Shown here: positions 8,498 to 16,952 of the stretch, in pieces
Layout: each line of letters starts with the position of its first letter
Position numbering within the stretch: the first letter of the stretch is position 1
Source: Paenibacillus sp. 37
Lineage (GTDB): Bacteria > Bacillota > Bacilli > Paenibacillales > Paenibacillaceae
Direction: 5' to 3'
Assembly (NCBI RefSeq): GCF_008386395.1
Contig: NZ_CP043761.1
Coordinates: 1,736,001 to 1,800,000, forward strand
DNA length: 64,000 nt
The notes under the pieces: model-generated
The model's database searches: none
Seen by the model: only the letters and a program-made list of their open reading frames with translations
What the model was told of the DNA's origin: nothing
Position numbers and translations under genes: made by a program

Positions 8498-9274
8498 ATG
8501 AACCCATATCTCTCGACAGACTTATGGAAAGAGACGGTAGAGGATCATTCGATTTTGCTTGGTGAGCCGCCTGAACATAGTGTCCGTACCATTGCTTTGA
8601 GTGAGCTGCATGACGAAGAGGCGTGTCGAGAGTATATCCGCTGGTTTCAGAACTATATCGATGCGCCTGACATGAAAGTCGCAGCCTCCATGTTAGCCAA
8701 GAGGCTTGGCTATCTATGGACGACTCCGCTCGTGACTGCGATGACGTTTCATCATCAGCATGTAACCTTTCAGCTGGAGAACAGCTTTCTCTATCATCCG
8801 GTGCTCTCAGATCAGGAGGGCGGTACACGGTTTCCTTTTCTAGCGGTGAATGGAATTCAGGCTAAAGAACTGACTGGAGACAGGAGCGTATGGCGGGAAA
8901 AGGCAGTCCAGGAGATGTTTGCGCTACAGCTGACACCTCTGTTAAAGACACTTGCTGCGATTGCACCTCTTTCGATGAGCATTCTCTGGGAGAACATTAT
9001 GGTGCGAATTGGCCGACTATTCGCTCCTGATGAAGGGGAGACGGAGCAGGAACGTAAGATCATTCGAGAGGACTTCTCTTATCTGACGCAGGTAGCATCC
9101 GGACAAGTGTTTGGTGAGAGGAAGAATCCGTTAACCCGCTTCACCGATTGTAAGGACAATGTGCATATTGCCAAAAGTGAGCGGATCACCTGTTGTTTCT
9201 ATTACCAGATGTCAGGGGAGTATTGCCTCAAATGTCCGAAAATTGACAATGAGAAAGAATCTCAATTAAAATGA
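8498..9274 (+). CDS. FhuF-like ferric siderophore reductase, [2Fe-2S]
   Basis: 258 residues, beginning one base after the stop of the lipoprotein gene, so translation is probably coupled. The C-terminus has CCFYYQMSGEYCLKCP, i.e. CC-x9-C-x2-C, close to the CC-x10-C-x2-C that binds the [2Fe-2S] cluster in FhuF. FhuF proteins reduce iron in imported ferric siderophores in the cytoplasm to release it. The N-terminal part shows the usual long helical domain. Its place between a binding protein and the regulator supports this role. The one-residue shorter spacing should be checked against homologues. Confidence 0.8.
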   Translation: MNPYLSTDLWKETVEDHSILLGEPPEHSVRTIALSELHDEEACREYIRWFQNYIDAPDMKVAASMLAKRLGYLWTTPLVTAMTFHHQHVTFQLENSFLYHPVLSDQEGGTRFPFLAVNGIQAKELTGDRSVWREKAVQEMFALQLTPLLKTLAAIAPLSMSILWENIMVRIGRLFAPDEGETEQERKIIREDFSYLTQVASGQVFGERKNPLTRFTDCKDNVHIAKSERITCCFYYQMSGEYCLKCPKIDNEKESQLK

Positions 9275-11040
9275 CAACAGCAACAATTTACCTATGCGAT
9301 TGTCAGGAGATGAGAGAAATGCCGCTGCAAGAACAGACAAGTCTATGGAGTGATACGACGATCAAGATGATCGACGGATATAGCGGTACTTTGCAGACTG
9401 GCAGTGTTCTTCACGAAACCGAATTAACCTCGAATGTGTTGCTGCTGGCAGTAGGCGGGGAAGGGGAGCTTGCAATGAATGGTGAAGTTTGCCACATTGG
9501 AGCTTCTTTTGCTTGTCATGTGGCGAGGGGAACATCCTTTACGCTGACGGCCAGATCAGACGAACTTTATTATATCGTGATTATGTATAAGGCTTCTTCC
9601 ATGGAAGGAGCCTCCCATGCGTTACCCTCGTATCGCAAACACCCGCTGCAAACCTCGTTTATTCAGAACCCTATGACGCAAGCGGAATGGATTCAGAATG
9701 CGGAAAAAATCGTTGCAAAATGGCGTCGCGGCGAAGGGCTGGAGCGTTTTCATGCCAATGCATTGCTCCAGGGGGTGATCTACGAACTGATCATGGAGTA
9801 TGAACGTGGTCAAGGCGGAGCGGAGTCCGACATGGTGGATGTTGTCGTGTCCTATATATCATCGCATTATCGCCAGAATATGGAGCTGAAAGAGCTGGCC
9901 GCCCTCGCTGGATGCAGCGTAAGACAATTGCAGCGACGATTCAAACAAGAGAAGCAGCTCGGGCCGATGGAATACGTCATCCAGTTGCGGATGGAGAATG
10001 CCTCGCGGATGTTACTTCATACGGATGCTTCCATTGGGGAAATTGCTGACAAAATGGGTTACCGCGACATGTATTATTTCAGCAGGGCGTTTAAGAAATA
10101 TTATGGCGTTCCTCCGCTGCGTTATCGACTTGCAGCCGCTTCGGAAATAGATGAAAACTATGCCCAATCCTTACTGCGGAATCGCACGGCTTCCTCGTAC
10201 GAGTCGGCCCAAGGTCCGGTGATCTGCCATATGCGAGGTGAATATCAAGTTACTGAATCACCACAGCGTATCGCTGTACTGGATGTTCAGTATGCCGATC
10301 ATTTGCTCGCGCTTGGGTTGTCTCCAGTAGGAAGTGTAGGATCGGGAAGTGCCGTGGTCAATTTCCCTCAATATATCCGAGCAGGACTTCAGGGTACCGA
10401 ATTACTTGGAACGTATGAGTACCCTGATCTGCTTGCAGTAGAACGATTGTCACCGGATCTGATTATCTGTACCGAGGTGCATGATCAGCATTATGAACGG
10501 TTAAGCCGGATCGCTCCAGTGATTATGTTTAAACGTAATGAAAGCTGGCAGACCATACTGGGTCTGTTCGGTGAACTGACAAACAAGCGGGCAGAAGCCA
10601 AGCGTATACTTGCGGATTATCATCGACGTACTGCTTTGCTGTCCGAGGAACTGGCTCCGGTATTAGCAGGTAAAAGTGTGGCCCTGATCCGTCCGCTCGA
10701 CTCTCTCGTTCGGATTCACTCTGCCGCACATCGTACAGGTGCTGTGCTGTACCGTGATCTGGGTCTGCCTGTTCCGCTATTTGTATCCGACACCGCTGAT
10801 ACAGCCTATCATATCTCGGTTGATAGACTACCGGCTGTACAAGCCAGTCATTACTTTTTGCTCAGTAATGAGCTTATGCAGGATGGGATATCCGCGACAG
10901 AACAGCGTGTGTGGGGGATGCTGGATACGGGTGAGCGACAGCAAATACATTCCGTAGATGCCGCCACATGGATCGGTTGTTATGGGCCGACAGGGATCAA
11001 TGGCATTGTGGATCAGATTGAACAGGCTTTGTTGGGATAG
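9271..11040 (+). CDS. AraC regulator fused to siderophore-binding domain (Btr-type)
   Basis: 589 residues; the ATG overlaps the previous stop (ATGA). Residues about 30-110 form a cupin-like sensor region, 190-286 the AraC double helix-turn-helix (MELKELAALAGCSVRQLQRR and IGEIADKMGYRDMYYFSRAF), and about 315-589 a FepB-like binding domain (PQRIAVLDVQYADHLLALGL). This is the layout of B. subtilis Btr (YbbB), which activates bacillibactin uptake genes when it binds the siderophore in the cytoplasm. It probably activates the genes before it. Two dead copies of its 3' end (1416-1528, 13534-13742) flank the region. Confidence 0.92.
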   Translation: MTTATIYLCDCQEMREMPLQEQTSLWSDTTIKMIDGYSGTLQTGSVLHETELTSNVLLLAVGGEGELAMNGEVCHIGASFACHVARGTSFTLTARSDELYYIVIMYKASSMEGASHALPSYRKHPLQTSFIQNPMTQAEWIQNAEKIVAKWRRGEGLERFHANALLQGVIYELIMEYERGQGGAESDMVDVVVSYISSHYRQNMELKELAALAGCSVRQLQRRFKQEKQLGPMEYVIQLRMENASRMLLHTDASIGEIADKMGYRDMYYFSRAFKKYYGVPPLRYRLAAASEIDENYAQSLLRNRTASSYESAQGPVICHMRGEYQVTESPQRIAVLDVQYADHLLALGLSPVGSVGSGSAVVNFPQYIRAGLQGTELLGTYEYPDLLAVERLSPDLIICTEVHDQHYERLSRIAPVIMFKRNESWQTILGLFGELTNKRAEAKRILADYHRRTALLSEELAPVLAGKSVALIRPLDSLVRIHSAAHRTGAVLYRDLGLPVPLFVSDTADTAYHISVDRLPAVQASHYFLLSNELMQDGISATEQRVWGMLDTGERQQIHSVDAATWIGCYGPTGINGIVDQIEQALLG

Positions 11041-11195
11041 GGGGAGCTCTGCTGTGACTCCCTCTATTTCTGTATATTCAGAATTCATCGAATTAGTAGA
11101 TAACTTCTTTAAACAGAGGTGTATCTTAACTTAAAAAACAATAATTCTATTATGTAGATCGCATTTGTTTCTTCATTTTATTGTTGCGTAGAACG

Positions 11196-11225
11196 TTGAC
11201 AGAAGTAATTGACGAAAGATACAAT
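11196..11225 (+). promoter_or_regulatory. Sigma-A promoter in a block shared with 21070-21099
   Basis: TTGACA (11196-11201), 18-base spacer, TACAAT (11220-11225). The surrounding sequence, about 11178-11252, is recognisably the same as 21054-21130 in front of the second WXG effector gene, where TTGACA and TAAAAT again have 18 bases between. It points towards the effector at 11717, but a minus-strand lipoprotein gene lies in between and would be read antisense. Confidence 0.65.
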
Positions 11226-11293
11226 CCATATATTCCCTATAGTTTCAAATTATCTATATATTGATTGATCGTTTTAAAAATAACTTCAACTCT

Positions 11294-11614
11294 CTATTTG
11301 GAATTTGGTTTCTTGGATATACCTTCAGGAAGCGATAGTGTCTCAATACTTAAAGGATCGTAGTTAACGAAAACAAATACCTTCTTTTTCTTATCGCCTT
11401 CAATGTAGCCATGGAGGCCTAACGAATTAGATAGATCGGGAGGAGAGAATTTATACTCCGTAAAACGAACGGTTACACCGTATTTTTCGAGAACATAATT
11501 TGCAGCGAACTTCTCGGCGGAGGATACAATCTCCTTTTCCTCTTCGGAGGCACATGCTCCAAGCAAGAGAGATGAGATGATTAATAGTACGAATAGGAAG
11601 AAAGGTTTTCTCAA
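11294..11614 (-). CDS. Small lipoprotein, candidate immunity protein for the lipase
   Basis: 106 residues from a TTG at 11614, chosen because GAGGTG lies 6 bases before it; an ATG 21 bases further up has no site. The signal helix ends in LLLGACAS, a lipobox, so the protein is lipid-anchored on the outer face of the membrane. The 85-residue mature domain (AEKFAANYVLEKYGVTVRFT, then KKKVFVFVNYDP) is not a family I can name. It is divergent from the lipase effector at 11717. In S. aureus the type VII lipase TslA is neutralised by lipoproteins encoded beside it, so an immunity role is plausible but inferred. Confidence 0.7.
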   Translation of the reverse strand: MRKPFFLFVLLIISSLLLGACASEEEKEIVSSAEKFAANYVLEKYGVTVRFTEYKFSPPDLSNSLGLHGYIEGDKKKKVFVFVNYDPLSIETLSLPEGISKKPNSK

Positions 11615-11716
11615 GAGGGACACCTCTACTTTCATAGACTGGTATTAATATACTATAAAGATTAAATTATCACTAGTTTACATAATCATATCGAAATGTT
11701 CAATTCAGGAGGTATT

Positions 11717-13105
11717 ATGCAAAACGATTACATAAGCGACGAGTTGTATCAGAAAATATCTAACCTTGCCTACCAGGACAACGTTTCTGCCGGAGCACCC
11801 CTTAAAGATGAGGGAGATTATGCACAATGGAAGGTCATTGAACCTGAAGGTGCTGAGCTTCACAATAAAGTGTCGGGTTTCGATTCCGTCATCCTCCACA
11901 ACAATCAGACGAATCAGATTGTCATAGGATACCGCGGAACAGAGCCAGGTGGTAGCTGGATTGGGAGAGCAGCCGATTACGAAACAGACGTGTTTGATGT
12001 TTTAGGTGGACGCACCAGAGAACTGGAGGATGCCGTAACTGACCCTAATCATCATAACATTTTCAAGAAAAGTTTTATTCAATCCATTAAGGACGATATC
12101 GATTGGGAGAACAACCAATTTCATCAGGCGGAAGTACTTTATGAACAAGTCAAAGCAAAATATCCTGACGCAAGTATCTCTCTTACGGGACATTCGCTTG
12201 GAGGTGGTTTAGCGCAATATGTGGCAGCGCGACAGGATTTGTCGGCCATGACATACAGTGCTCCGAGTGTAACCAATCTGCTGGACGATGCAAGCTTGGC
12301 GAAAGTGAACGAAGGTTACTATGATAAAAAAGTGGTGAACATCGTTCAGCCTAACGATTCAGTAGGTGCAGGAGGACTTTCTGAATATGACAGACATGTT
12401 GGCAGCACGTACTACAAAGGCCAGGATTTTGACTCGGCCAATGCGATGTACCAAAACTGGAGGCTGCAATTCCAGCTCATGGTACCGATTCGTCCGATGG
12501 GGCCTAGCGGCCCGTTAGTCACATACAATTTCCCAATTGATATCGATCTAGACAAGTTTCAGGTCGGTAATATTGTTCGATTGATGGACTCGTTTTCCAA
12601 AAAAGAAGGCAAGGGCTATCACTCAATGAACCAGTATCAATTTGATGAACAGGGTAACTTGGTGGGTCCACTTATCGATCGCGCCACGGGGAAACAAATT
12701 GACATCTCACCACGCTGGAATGCTTATCAGGAATCACGGATGGCTTTGTCAAACCTCGTTGGTGGGTTGGTGGCCCCCTTGATTGCGGCTGCATCCAATG
12801 GAAAGTCAGGTCAATGTGGTGGCACAATCCGACTAACGCCGGAGGAATTGGCACAGGCAGCCAAGGAGATGCGCTTTAGTTTGAGCGGGTTTTCCAATGA
12901 TGCACAAGCTTCCATCCGAATGTTCGAGGCTTATACTTCTACAAGTGAAAGCCATTCCTTCACGTCAATCGCTTACGAAGCTACGGCGACACTGGAACGA
13001 ATTAACCGTTGGTATCAGGAATCGATCAGCGAGATTGCAGAGTATATTGAACGCAAGCACGAAGATTTCGTTCAAGCCGACCAGTTCTTAACAGGAGGTA
13101 ATTGA
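11717..13105 (+). CDS. Lipase (class 3)-type type VII effector
   Basis: 462 residues from ATG 11717 behind AGGAGG; an ATG 21 bases upstream lacks a site. The first 260 residues are an alpha/beta hydrolase with the nucleophile elbow SLTGHSLGGG (Ser160) and a preceding IVIGYRGTEPGGS loop, as in class 3 lipases. No signal peptide. The last 100 residues are helical (LTPEELAQAAKEMRFSLSGF onward) and look like a WXG/LXG-type targeting module, so the order is enzyme first, targeting last. The WXG100 gene follows after one base. This matches the reverse-order TslA lipase of the S. aureus type VII system. Confidence 0.82.
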   Translation: MQNDYISDELYQKISNLAYQDNVSAGAPLKDEGDYAQWKVIEPEGAELHNKVSGFDSVILHNNQTNQIVIGYRGTEPGGSWIGRAADYETDVFDVLGGRTRELEDAVTDPNHHNIFKKSFIQSIKDDIDWENNQFHQAEVLYEQVKAKYPDASISLTGHSLGGGLAQYVAARQDLSAMTYSAPSVTNLLDDASLAKVNEGYYDKKVVNIVQPNDSVGAGGLSEYDRHVGSTYYKGQDFDSANAMYQNWRLQFQLMVPIRPMGPSGPLVTYNFPIDIDLDKFQVGNIVRLMDSFSKKEGKGYHSMNQYQFDEQGNLVGPLIDRATGKQIDISPRWNAYQESRMALSNLVGGLVAPLIAAASNGKSGQCGGTIRLTPEELAQAAKEMRFSLSGFSNDAQASIRMFEAYTSTSESHSFTSIAYEATATLERINRWYQESISEIAEYIERKHEDFVQADQFLTGGN

Positions 13106-13106
13106 C

Positions 13107-13412
13107 ATGGGAAGAATATCGGTATCTTTATCCGATCTGAGAAGAGCCGTTCAGCAATGTGAGCAGTTGCAGGAGCGCTTAGTGCAGCAGGAGCAGAAGA
13201 TGCGTTCAATACATAGTAGACTGGAGCAAGATTGGGCAGGAAATGCTGCCACAACGCTAGGATTCAAAATGCAATCTTTCCTGAACGGGACATCCAGCCG
13301 AATGGATGAATTGGAGGCGCATAAAGAAGCATTGCGACGATACATCCACAGGATGGAGGAAGCTGACCGTGAGGACTTCAGAGACCGGAGGGAGCACAGC
13401 ATGCTGAGCTGA
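13107..13412 (+). CDS. WXG100 family protein (ESAT-6-like)
   Basis: 101 residues, one base after the lipase gene and behind ACAGGAGGT. It is a helical hairpin: a basic N-terminal helix (ISVSLSDLRRAVQQCEQLQE), the turn DWAGNAA (the W-x-G of the family), and a second helix ending in a Y-x3-E-type tail (RYIHRMEEADRE). Such proteins pair with the helical domain of a type VII substrate and are needed for its export. It is most likely the partner of the lipase. No EssC-type ATPase is in the window. Confidence 0.85.
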   Translation: MGRISVSLSDLRRAVQQCEQLQERLVQQEQKMRSIHSRLEQDWAGNAATTLGFKMQSFLNGTSSRMDELEAHKEALRRYIHRMEEADREDFRDRREHSMLS

Positions 13413-13533
13413 GATATCCAAACAGTGGTATGCAGATTCTGTTGCAACAAAGATCGGCACAGGGTTGTAACGAAGAAAGCCTGAATGTCTATCCACGAAG
13501 TTATGACATTCAGGGATGTGGTGGAGCGATCAC

Positions 13534-13742
13534 AATGCACTGTGAACGGCTAAGCCGGATTGCTCTCGTTCTTATGTTTAAGCGCATTGAGAGCTGGCAG
13601 ACCATTCTTAGCCTGAGGGATATCGGCGACATAGCAACGTGTGTGGAGGATGCTGGATACAGATGAGCGACAGCAAATGCACTCGGCAGATGCTGGGACC
13701 TGGATCGGATGTTATGGGCTGACAGTAGGCTTTGTTGGCTTG
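13534..13742 (+). pseudogene. Second remnant of the AraC/siderophore-binding regulator
   Basis: Two blocks match the intact gene at 9271-11040. The first (CERLSRIALVLMFKRIESWQ) equals the YERLSRIAPVIMFKRNESWQ segment. After an internal deletion of about 350 bases the second block, from about 13636, matches the last 130 bases down to QALLA-stop (GTGTGGAGGATGCTGGATAC, then TGGATCGGATGTTATGGGCT), with a further small deletion near the end. Reading frames are broken. The paralogue here was lost by deletion. Confidence 0.85.
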
Positions 13743-13828
13743 AGCAGCAGTGCCGGCACAAGCCCACTTGAAGCGAAAGATGGTACGTTCACCTTTTAAA
13801 AAGTTGATATATCCCAAAAGCATCGGAA

Positions 13829-13868
13829 GGTCGTCGGATTCCCCGTGGGATGAAGAACGACTTTTTTT
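13829..13868 (+). terminator. Terminator at the head of recombinase module A
   Basis: GGTCGT (13829-13834) pairs with ACGAC (13857-13861), with an inner TCCC/GGGA stem, followed by seven T. The same arrangement, preceded by the shared AAAGCATCGGAAGGTC, stands before module B at 22812, so this is a conserved part of the module rather than of the upstream genes. Confidence 0.6.
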
Positions 13869-14045
13869 GTTTTATTACTATAATGAAAGGTTGCACTGCA
13901 TAATCGCATTCTACGCAACCCTGCATATATTCAGCGTATTCACAGCCCATTAGATTGTATGGATGAGGGTTTGAGAAAACTAATAAATCTCCCTTGTTAT
14001 CCAATTTGGTTTCGCAATTGTAACAATATGGGTTAATATATACGT
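13869..14045 (+). pseudogene. Recombinase module copy A, internally deleted
   Basis: AACCCTGCATATATTCAG (about 13918-13935) is identical to the N-terminal part of module B at 22995-23012. It then runs straight into CGTATTCACAGCC...GATTGTATGGAT, which matches the 3' end of the module B recombinase gene (23678-23710). The following 80 bases (ATAAATCTCCC to ATATACGTAGTTCA) match the sequence after that gene in B and C. Both joined segments contain ATAT(T/C)CAG(T/C)G(T/C)ATTC, so a microhomology deletion removed nearly the whole gene. The attI-like end is also missing. Confidence 0.75.
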
Positions 14046-14073
14046 AGTTCAGGCACTAGTAGGAGGTAATTCA

Positions 14074-14679
14074 GTGAGAAAAAATATAGCGATAATCATA
14101 CTAATGGTTGGATTGATAATAAGCATGTACTTCAACTATCAATTCAAAGCGTACAAAGACAATCAAGAAGTGGATTACACGGTTAAACTGAATCATGGAA
14201 CCGAAATTGGTATAAAAGAATCCATCTACAATTTAGATAATGTGACCAAAAGCTTAGAGGACAATTCTTCGAAGGAAACAGTCATACATGGATTAGGAAA
14301 TGTGGCCGTATCTTTGAAAGTGGGTGAAGAATCATTCATCTTTTTGGATTCCGACTTCAGGGAAGATCAGTTATCGTCAACCAATTTAATCTATAATGTG
14401 TTTAGAGATATGTATACGCATATAAGAGTAGAAATCATAGACCAAATTTTATCAAATAAGATATCGCTAGAAAAAGAATCGAGAAATCAACTGATTAAGG
14501 ATATAGGTGTGCTTAAACAAGATTTGGAGTATATTGATAGTCAATTTAACGGAGATATTCTCAAAGAACAAAGTCCTAAATGGATTGAGAACAAATGGAA
14601 AGAGTTAATTGGAGAGATTGTAAATCGAAATACAGATTCTAAGTTATATGAAAGAATTAAAATGAAATACAATCTATAA
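14074..14679 (+). CDS. Membrane-anchored protein of unknown function
   Basis: 201 residues from GTG 14074, 6 bases after AGGAGGT. The N-terminal helix (NIAIIILMVGLIISMYFNY) anchors the protein with a long outside domain that is mostly helical (LEKESRNQLIKDIGVLKQDL). AT-rich and lysine-rich compared with the flanks. It follows directly on the truncated attI-like end of module A, so it may have arrived by recombination there, but no intact cassette ends are visible. Family not recognised. Confidence 0.7.
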   Translation: MRKNIAIIILMVGLIISMYFNYQFKAYKDNQEVDYTVKLNHGTEIGIKESIYNLDNVTKSLEDNSSKETVIHGLGNVAVSLKVGEESFIFLDSDFREDQLSSTNLIYNVFRDMYTHIRVEIIDQILSNKISLEKESRNQLIKDIGVLKQDLEYIDSQFNGDILKEQSPKWIENKWKELIGEIVNRNTDSKLYERIKMKYNL

Positions 14680-14751
14680 GTACTGATGAAAAGTATTAAA
14701 AAAACTTGGAGTATGCTAACCGTTAAGTGAAAGACTATAAGGAGGGATATA

Positions 14752-15438
14752 ATGAAGCTTTTTCGTGGAAAAGAAGCTTTAATTCAAGATACTGATCTTA
14801 TAAAACCTTCAATATATACGCCTCTTGGAACAATTAAACTTTCACTTGCTGTCACCAGCGAATTTTATCTTCCTACTCACTGTTCTCAGCTCAAACATGG
14901 CGGATCACTATACCAGTATTACTACGACTCGTTTGATTGCGAGTTAGTGCTCTGTAATCTGAACCATAATCTTTCTTCACCTCAGGAAGTAGAGGAATGC
15001 TGGGGAGCCGTATTTAGAATCAAACCCAATACACATCATCGAATAAGCACATTTAGCTTTTCTGCTTCGTGGAAAGAGGGATACAGCTGGGAAGATTACG
15101 GATCTGACACGGGAGAAAATCTTGAAGCTGTCGAATATGAGAATGAACAGTACCGCTTACACATAGGAACCCAAGATGCACCCCTGATAATGGGGAAAAG
15201 AAACCAAAGCGATATGATTCCTAAATCTCTAGATTTAGACTCTGATTCTGAGGAGTATAGTTTTGTCTTACATTCTGATCAAGGCATTGAAGTATCTATG
15301 ACAGAGATTGATTCCCACCAGATATGCCAAGTACATTTTTTAATAGCGTGGAAGAGAAAAATAGAAGAGGATATTTCTACTTGGTTAGCTGTAGACCAAC
15401 CCACCAAAGAAATCTTAAAGGAAGAAGATATTTGGTAA
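14752..15438 (+). CDS. Hypothetical protein
   Basis: 228 residues, ATG 6 bases after AAGGAGGG. No signal or membrane segment. The middle is rich in aromatic residues (YQYYYDSFDCELVLCNLNHN) and looks beta-rich; the tail is acidic. Proteins of this size and context (single orphan genes beside immunity-like genes) are often immunity or anti-toxin proteins, but there is no recognised motif here. Confidence 0.65.
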   Translation: MKLFRGKEALIQDTDLIKPSIYTPLGTIKLSLAVTSEFYLPTHCSQLKHGGSLYQYYYDSFDCELVLCNLNHNLSSPQEVEECWGAVFRIKPNTHHRISTFSFSASWKEGYSWEDYGSDTGENLEAVEYENEQYRLHIGTQDAPLIMGKRNQSDMIPKSLDLDSDSEEYSFVLHSDQGIEVSMTEIDSHQICQVHFLIAWKRKIEEDISTWLAVDQPTKEILKEEDIW

Positions 15439-15570
15439 ACTATAAACGAAAATAGTATATACAGAACAAGAGATACATCCTTGATCAAGTAGTGGGAGAA
15501 GTGTGGTACTTTACCTATATACATATAGGGTATTTTTGATATACGTCCAAGGTAAAAGGAGAGAATGTAA

Positions 15571-15879
15571 ATGAACAACATAAATTCTCATAATTGCAAC
15601 CTAAATATAAGTTATGACCTGCCTGATGAGGTGTGGGATAAAGTTTCTAAAGTATATGAGTGTATGCCAGGGTGGATGGGTTATAAAAGTGGAATTCCAT
15701 ATTGGTTCGGGTCTGAAGAGGATGATGTTTTTATTGAAGCATCCGTTGAGCCTAGTGGATTATCATTTTATGCACAGATGAATAACGATGATTGGATATC
15801 TTGGATAGAGACATTTAAGTTGGAAGCGTCAAAAGTGTTGGGTTTTGATGTTGGTGAACCTGAAGATGGATATGTGTGA
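15571..15879 (+). CDS. Small protein, immunity-like
   Basis: 102 residues, ATG behind AAAAGGAGAG. The pattern NISYDLPDEVWDKVSKVYEC, PGWMGYKSGIPYWFG, then VEPSGLSFYAQMNNDDWISW and VLGFDVGEPEDGY recurs in a group of small Firmicute proteins often annotated as hypothetical, and I recall them near polymorphic toxin loci. No signal peptide. The role as an immunity protein is inferred from neighbours only. Confidence 0.7.
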   Translation: MNNINSHNCNLNISYDLPDEVWDKVSKVYECMPGWMGYKSGIPYWFGSEEDDVFIEASVEPSGLSFYAQMNNDDWISWIETFKLEASKVLGFDVGEPEDGYV

Positions 15880-16048
15880 TAAATGTTATTTAATTGTGGA
15901 TGTCCACGGTAAGGGAGGATGATGACATCGGTGTCTGGATGTATTGGTCCCAATTATCAATGGTAAGCTTATTCAGTGGAATGATAATTCAACCAAGCTG
16001 CGTAAATTCTATAGTGAAGCATTCAAGATGGAGGATCTAAACCAATAA
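15872..16048 (+). pseudogene. Small gene with two frameshifts
   Basis: Pieces in three frames join into one plausible small protein: MCDKCYLIVDVHGKGG (ATG 15872, stop at 15920), then DDDIGVWMYWS, then PIINGKLIQWNDNSTKLRKF ending EDLNQ-stop at 16046-16048. The start overlaps the end of the previous gene. Identity unknown; it looks like another decayed member of the local set of small orphan genes. Confidence 0.45.
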
Positions 16049-16072
16049 AATGATCTAAAAAGGATAAAAAAA

Positions 16073-16462
16073 ATGATAAACTCTATTAGCATTGATGAAC
16101 GGAACGGGACCACATTTAATGAAGAGATCGTTATGAATCCTACATGGCTAGACAGTTTGCGTTTTTTGAAAAAACTCGACGGAGATAAATTTACATTAGT
16201 TTTTTTGGAGGTTTCAGACACAGATTCAGCATTAGTTGGAGGCGGACCGGAATATTTTGTTGTGTCTATTACACTGGATGAACATATATATACGCTTATG
16301 AACGACAAGCAGGGAAACGGTGAAATTTCTTTAGTGATTGGTGGTCAGTTAGGCAATTATTCCGATAATATTTGTATAGAATTAATGCCCGTGCTCGAAG
16401 TACTAAAGTATTTTTATGAAACTAGTAAACTACACGAATCACATCAATGGAAACAAGAATAA
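16073..16462 (+). CDS. Imm1-like immunity protein
   Basis: 129 residues, ATG behind AAAAGGAT. WLDSLRFLKKLDGDKFTLVF, then LVGGGPEYFVVSI, EISLVIGGQLGNY and a final helix ending in a conserved W (HESHQW) follow the pattern of the Imm1 family of polymorphic-toxin immunity proteins (glycine-rich strand, GGQ strand, C-terminal Trp). Such a protein would bind and block a specific toxin in the cytoplasm. No toxin gene is adjacent, so it would be an orphan. Confidence 0.55.
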   Translation: MINSISIDERNGTTFNEEIVMNPTWLDSLRFLKKLDGDKFTLVFLEVSDTDSALVGGGPEYFVVSITLDEHIYTLMNDKQGNGEISLVIGGQLGNYSDNICIELMPVLEVLKYFYETSKLHESHQWKQE

Positions 16463-16547
16463 TATGTGAAATTGTATTAAAAGAGTTGGAGTAGGTGAGT
16501 TCAGTAGTGGAGAGGAAATTCAAAAGTCATTTTTTTATATTGTTCTA

Positions 16548-16847
16548 TTGTCCGTTCCATTTGTAGTATTAGAGAGTTTACTTTTATTAAAATATCCTAA
16601 CACCGGATTAGGAAGAATTATAAGCTTGCCATTAACCTTTATAGTGAATGGCGTTATTATTCTGATTTCATCTAGTTTAGTTTATTATTTGCTTAAACAC
16701 ACCAGATTTAGAGTTGTTGGACGAGTTATTCTAGGATTAATGATATGTTTAACTCTTATCGTAACAATATGGTTATACCCGCAGGATTCATCCATACATA
16801 TTTCAAAAATTATAATAGAAGATATTAAAAATTTCTGGATTAAATGA
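16548..16847 (+). CDS. Small membrane protein, possibly 5'-truncated
   Basis: 99 residues with three hydrophobic helices (VVLESLLLL region, IVNGVIILISSSLVYYLL, VILGLMICLTLIVTIWLY). The TTG at 16548 has no ribosome site, and the frame stays open for another 78 bases upstream without a start codon, so the original N-terminus may be lost. A 60-base piece of a close paralogue sits at 25322-25380, so this gene existed in at least two copies. Confidence 0.5.
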   Translation: MSVPFVVLESLLLLKYPNTGLGRIISLPLTFIVNGVIILISSSLVYYLLKHTRFRVVGRVILGLMICLTLIVTIWLYPQDSSIHISKIIIEDIKNFWIK

Positions 16848-16894
16848 GGATTTCACTCATCCTAAGATAAGAGGTATCTAAGAATGAAGCCAGT

Positions 16895-16916
16895 CGTGAA
16901 TCTTTGATTGTTAGGC
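16895..16916 (+). repeat. Right half of a decayed attC-like site
   Basis: CGTGAAT (16895-16901, inner box) followed by GTTAGGC (16910-16916, core) with the same spacing class as the intact sites at 30962-34031, where CGTGAAT and GTTRNNN are 8-9 bases apart. The matching left half is absent. The DUF4279 gene starts shortly after the core, as cassette genes do. Confidence 0.5.
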
Positions 16917-16952
16917 GAGATCCATACATCAATTCTTAAAGAGGTGAAACTC

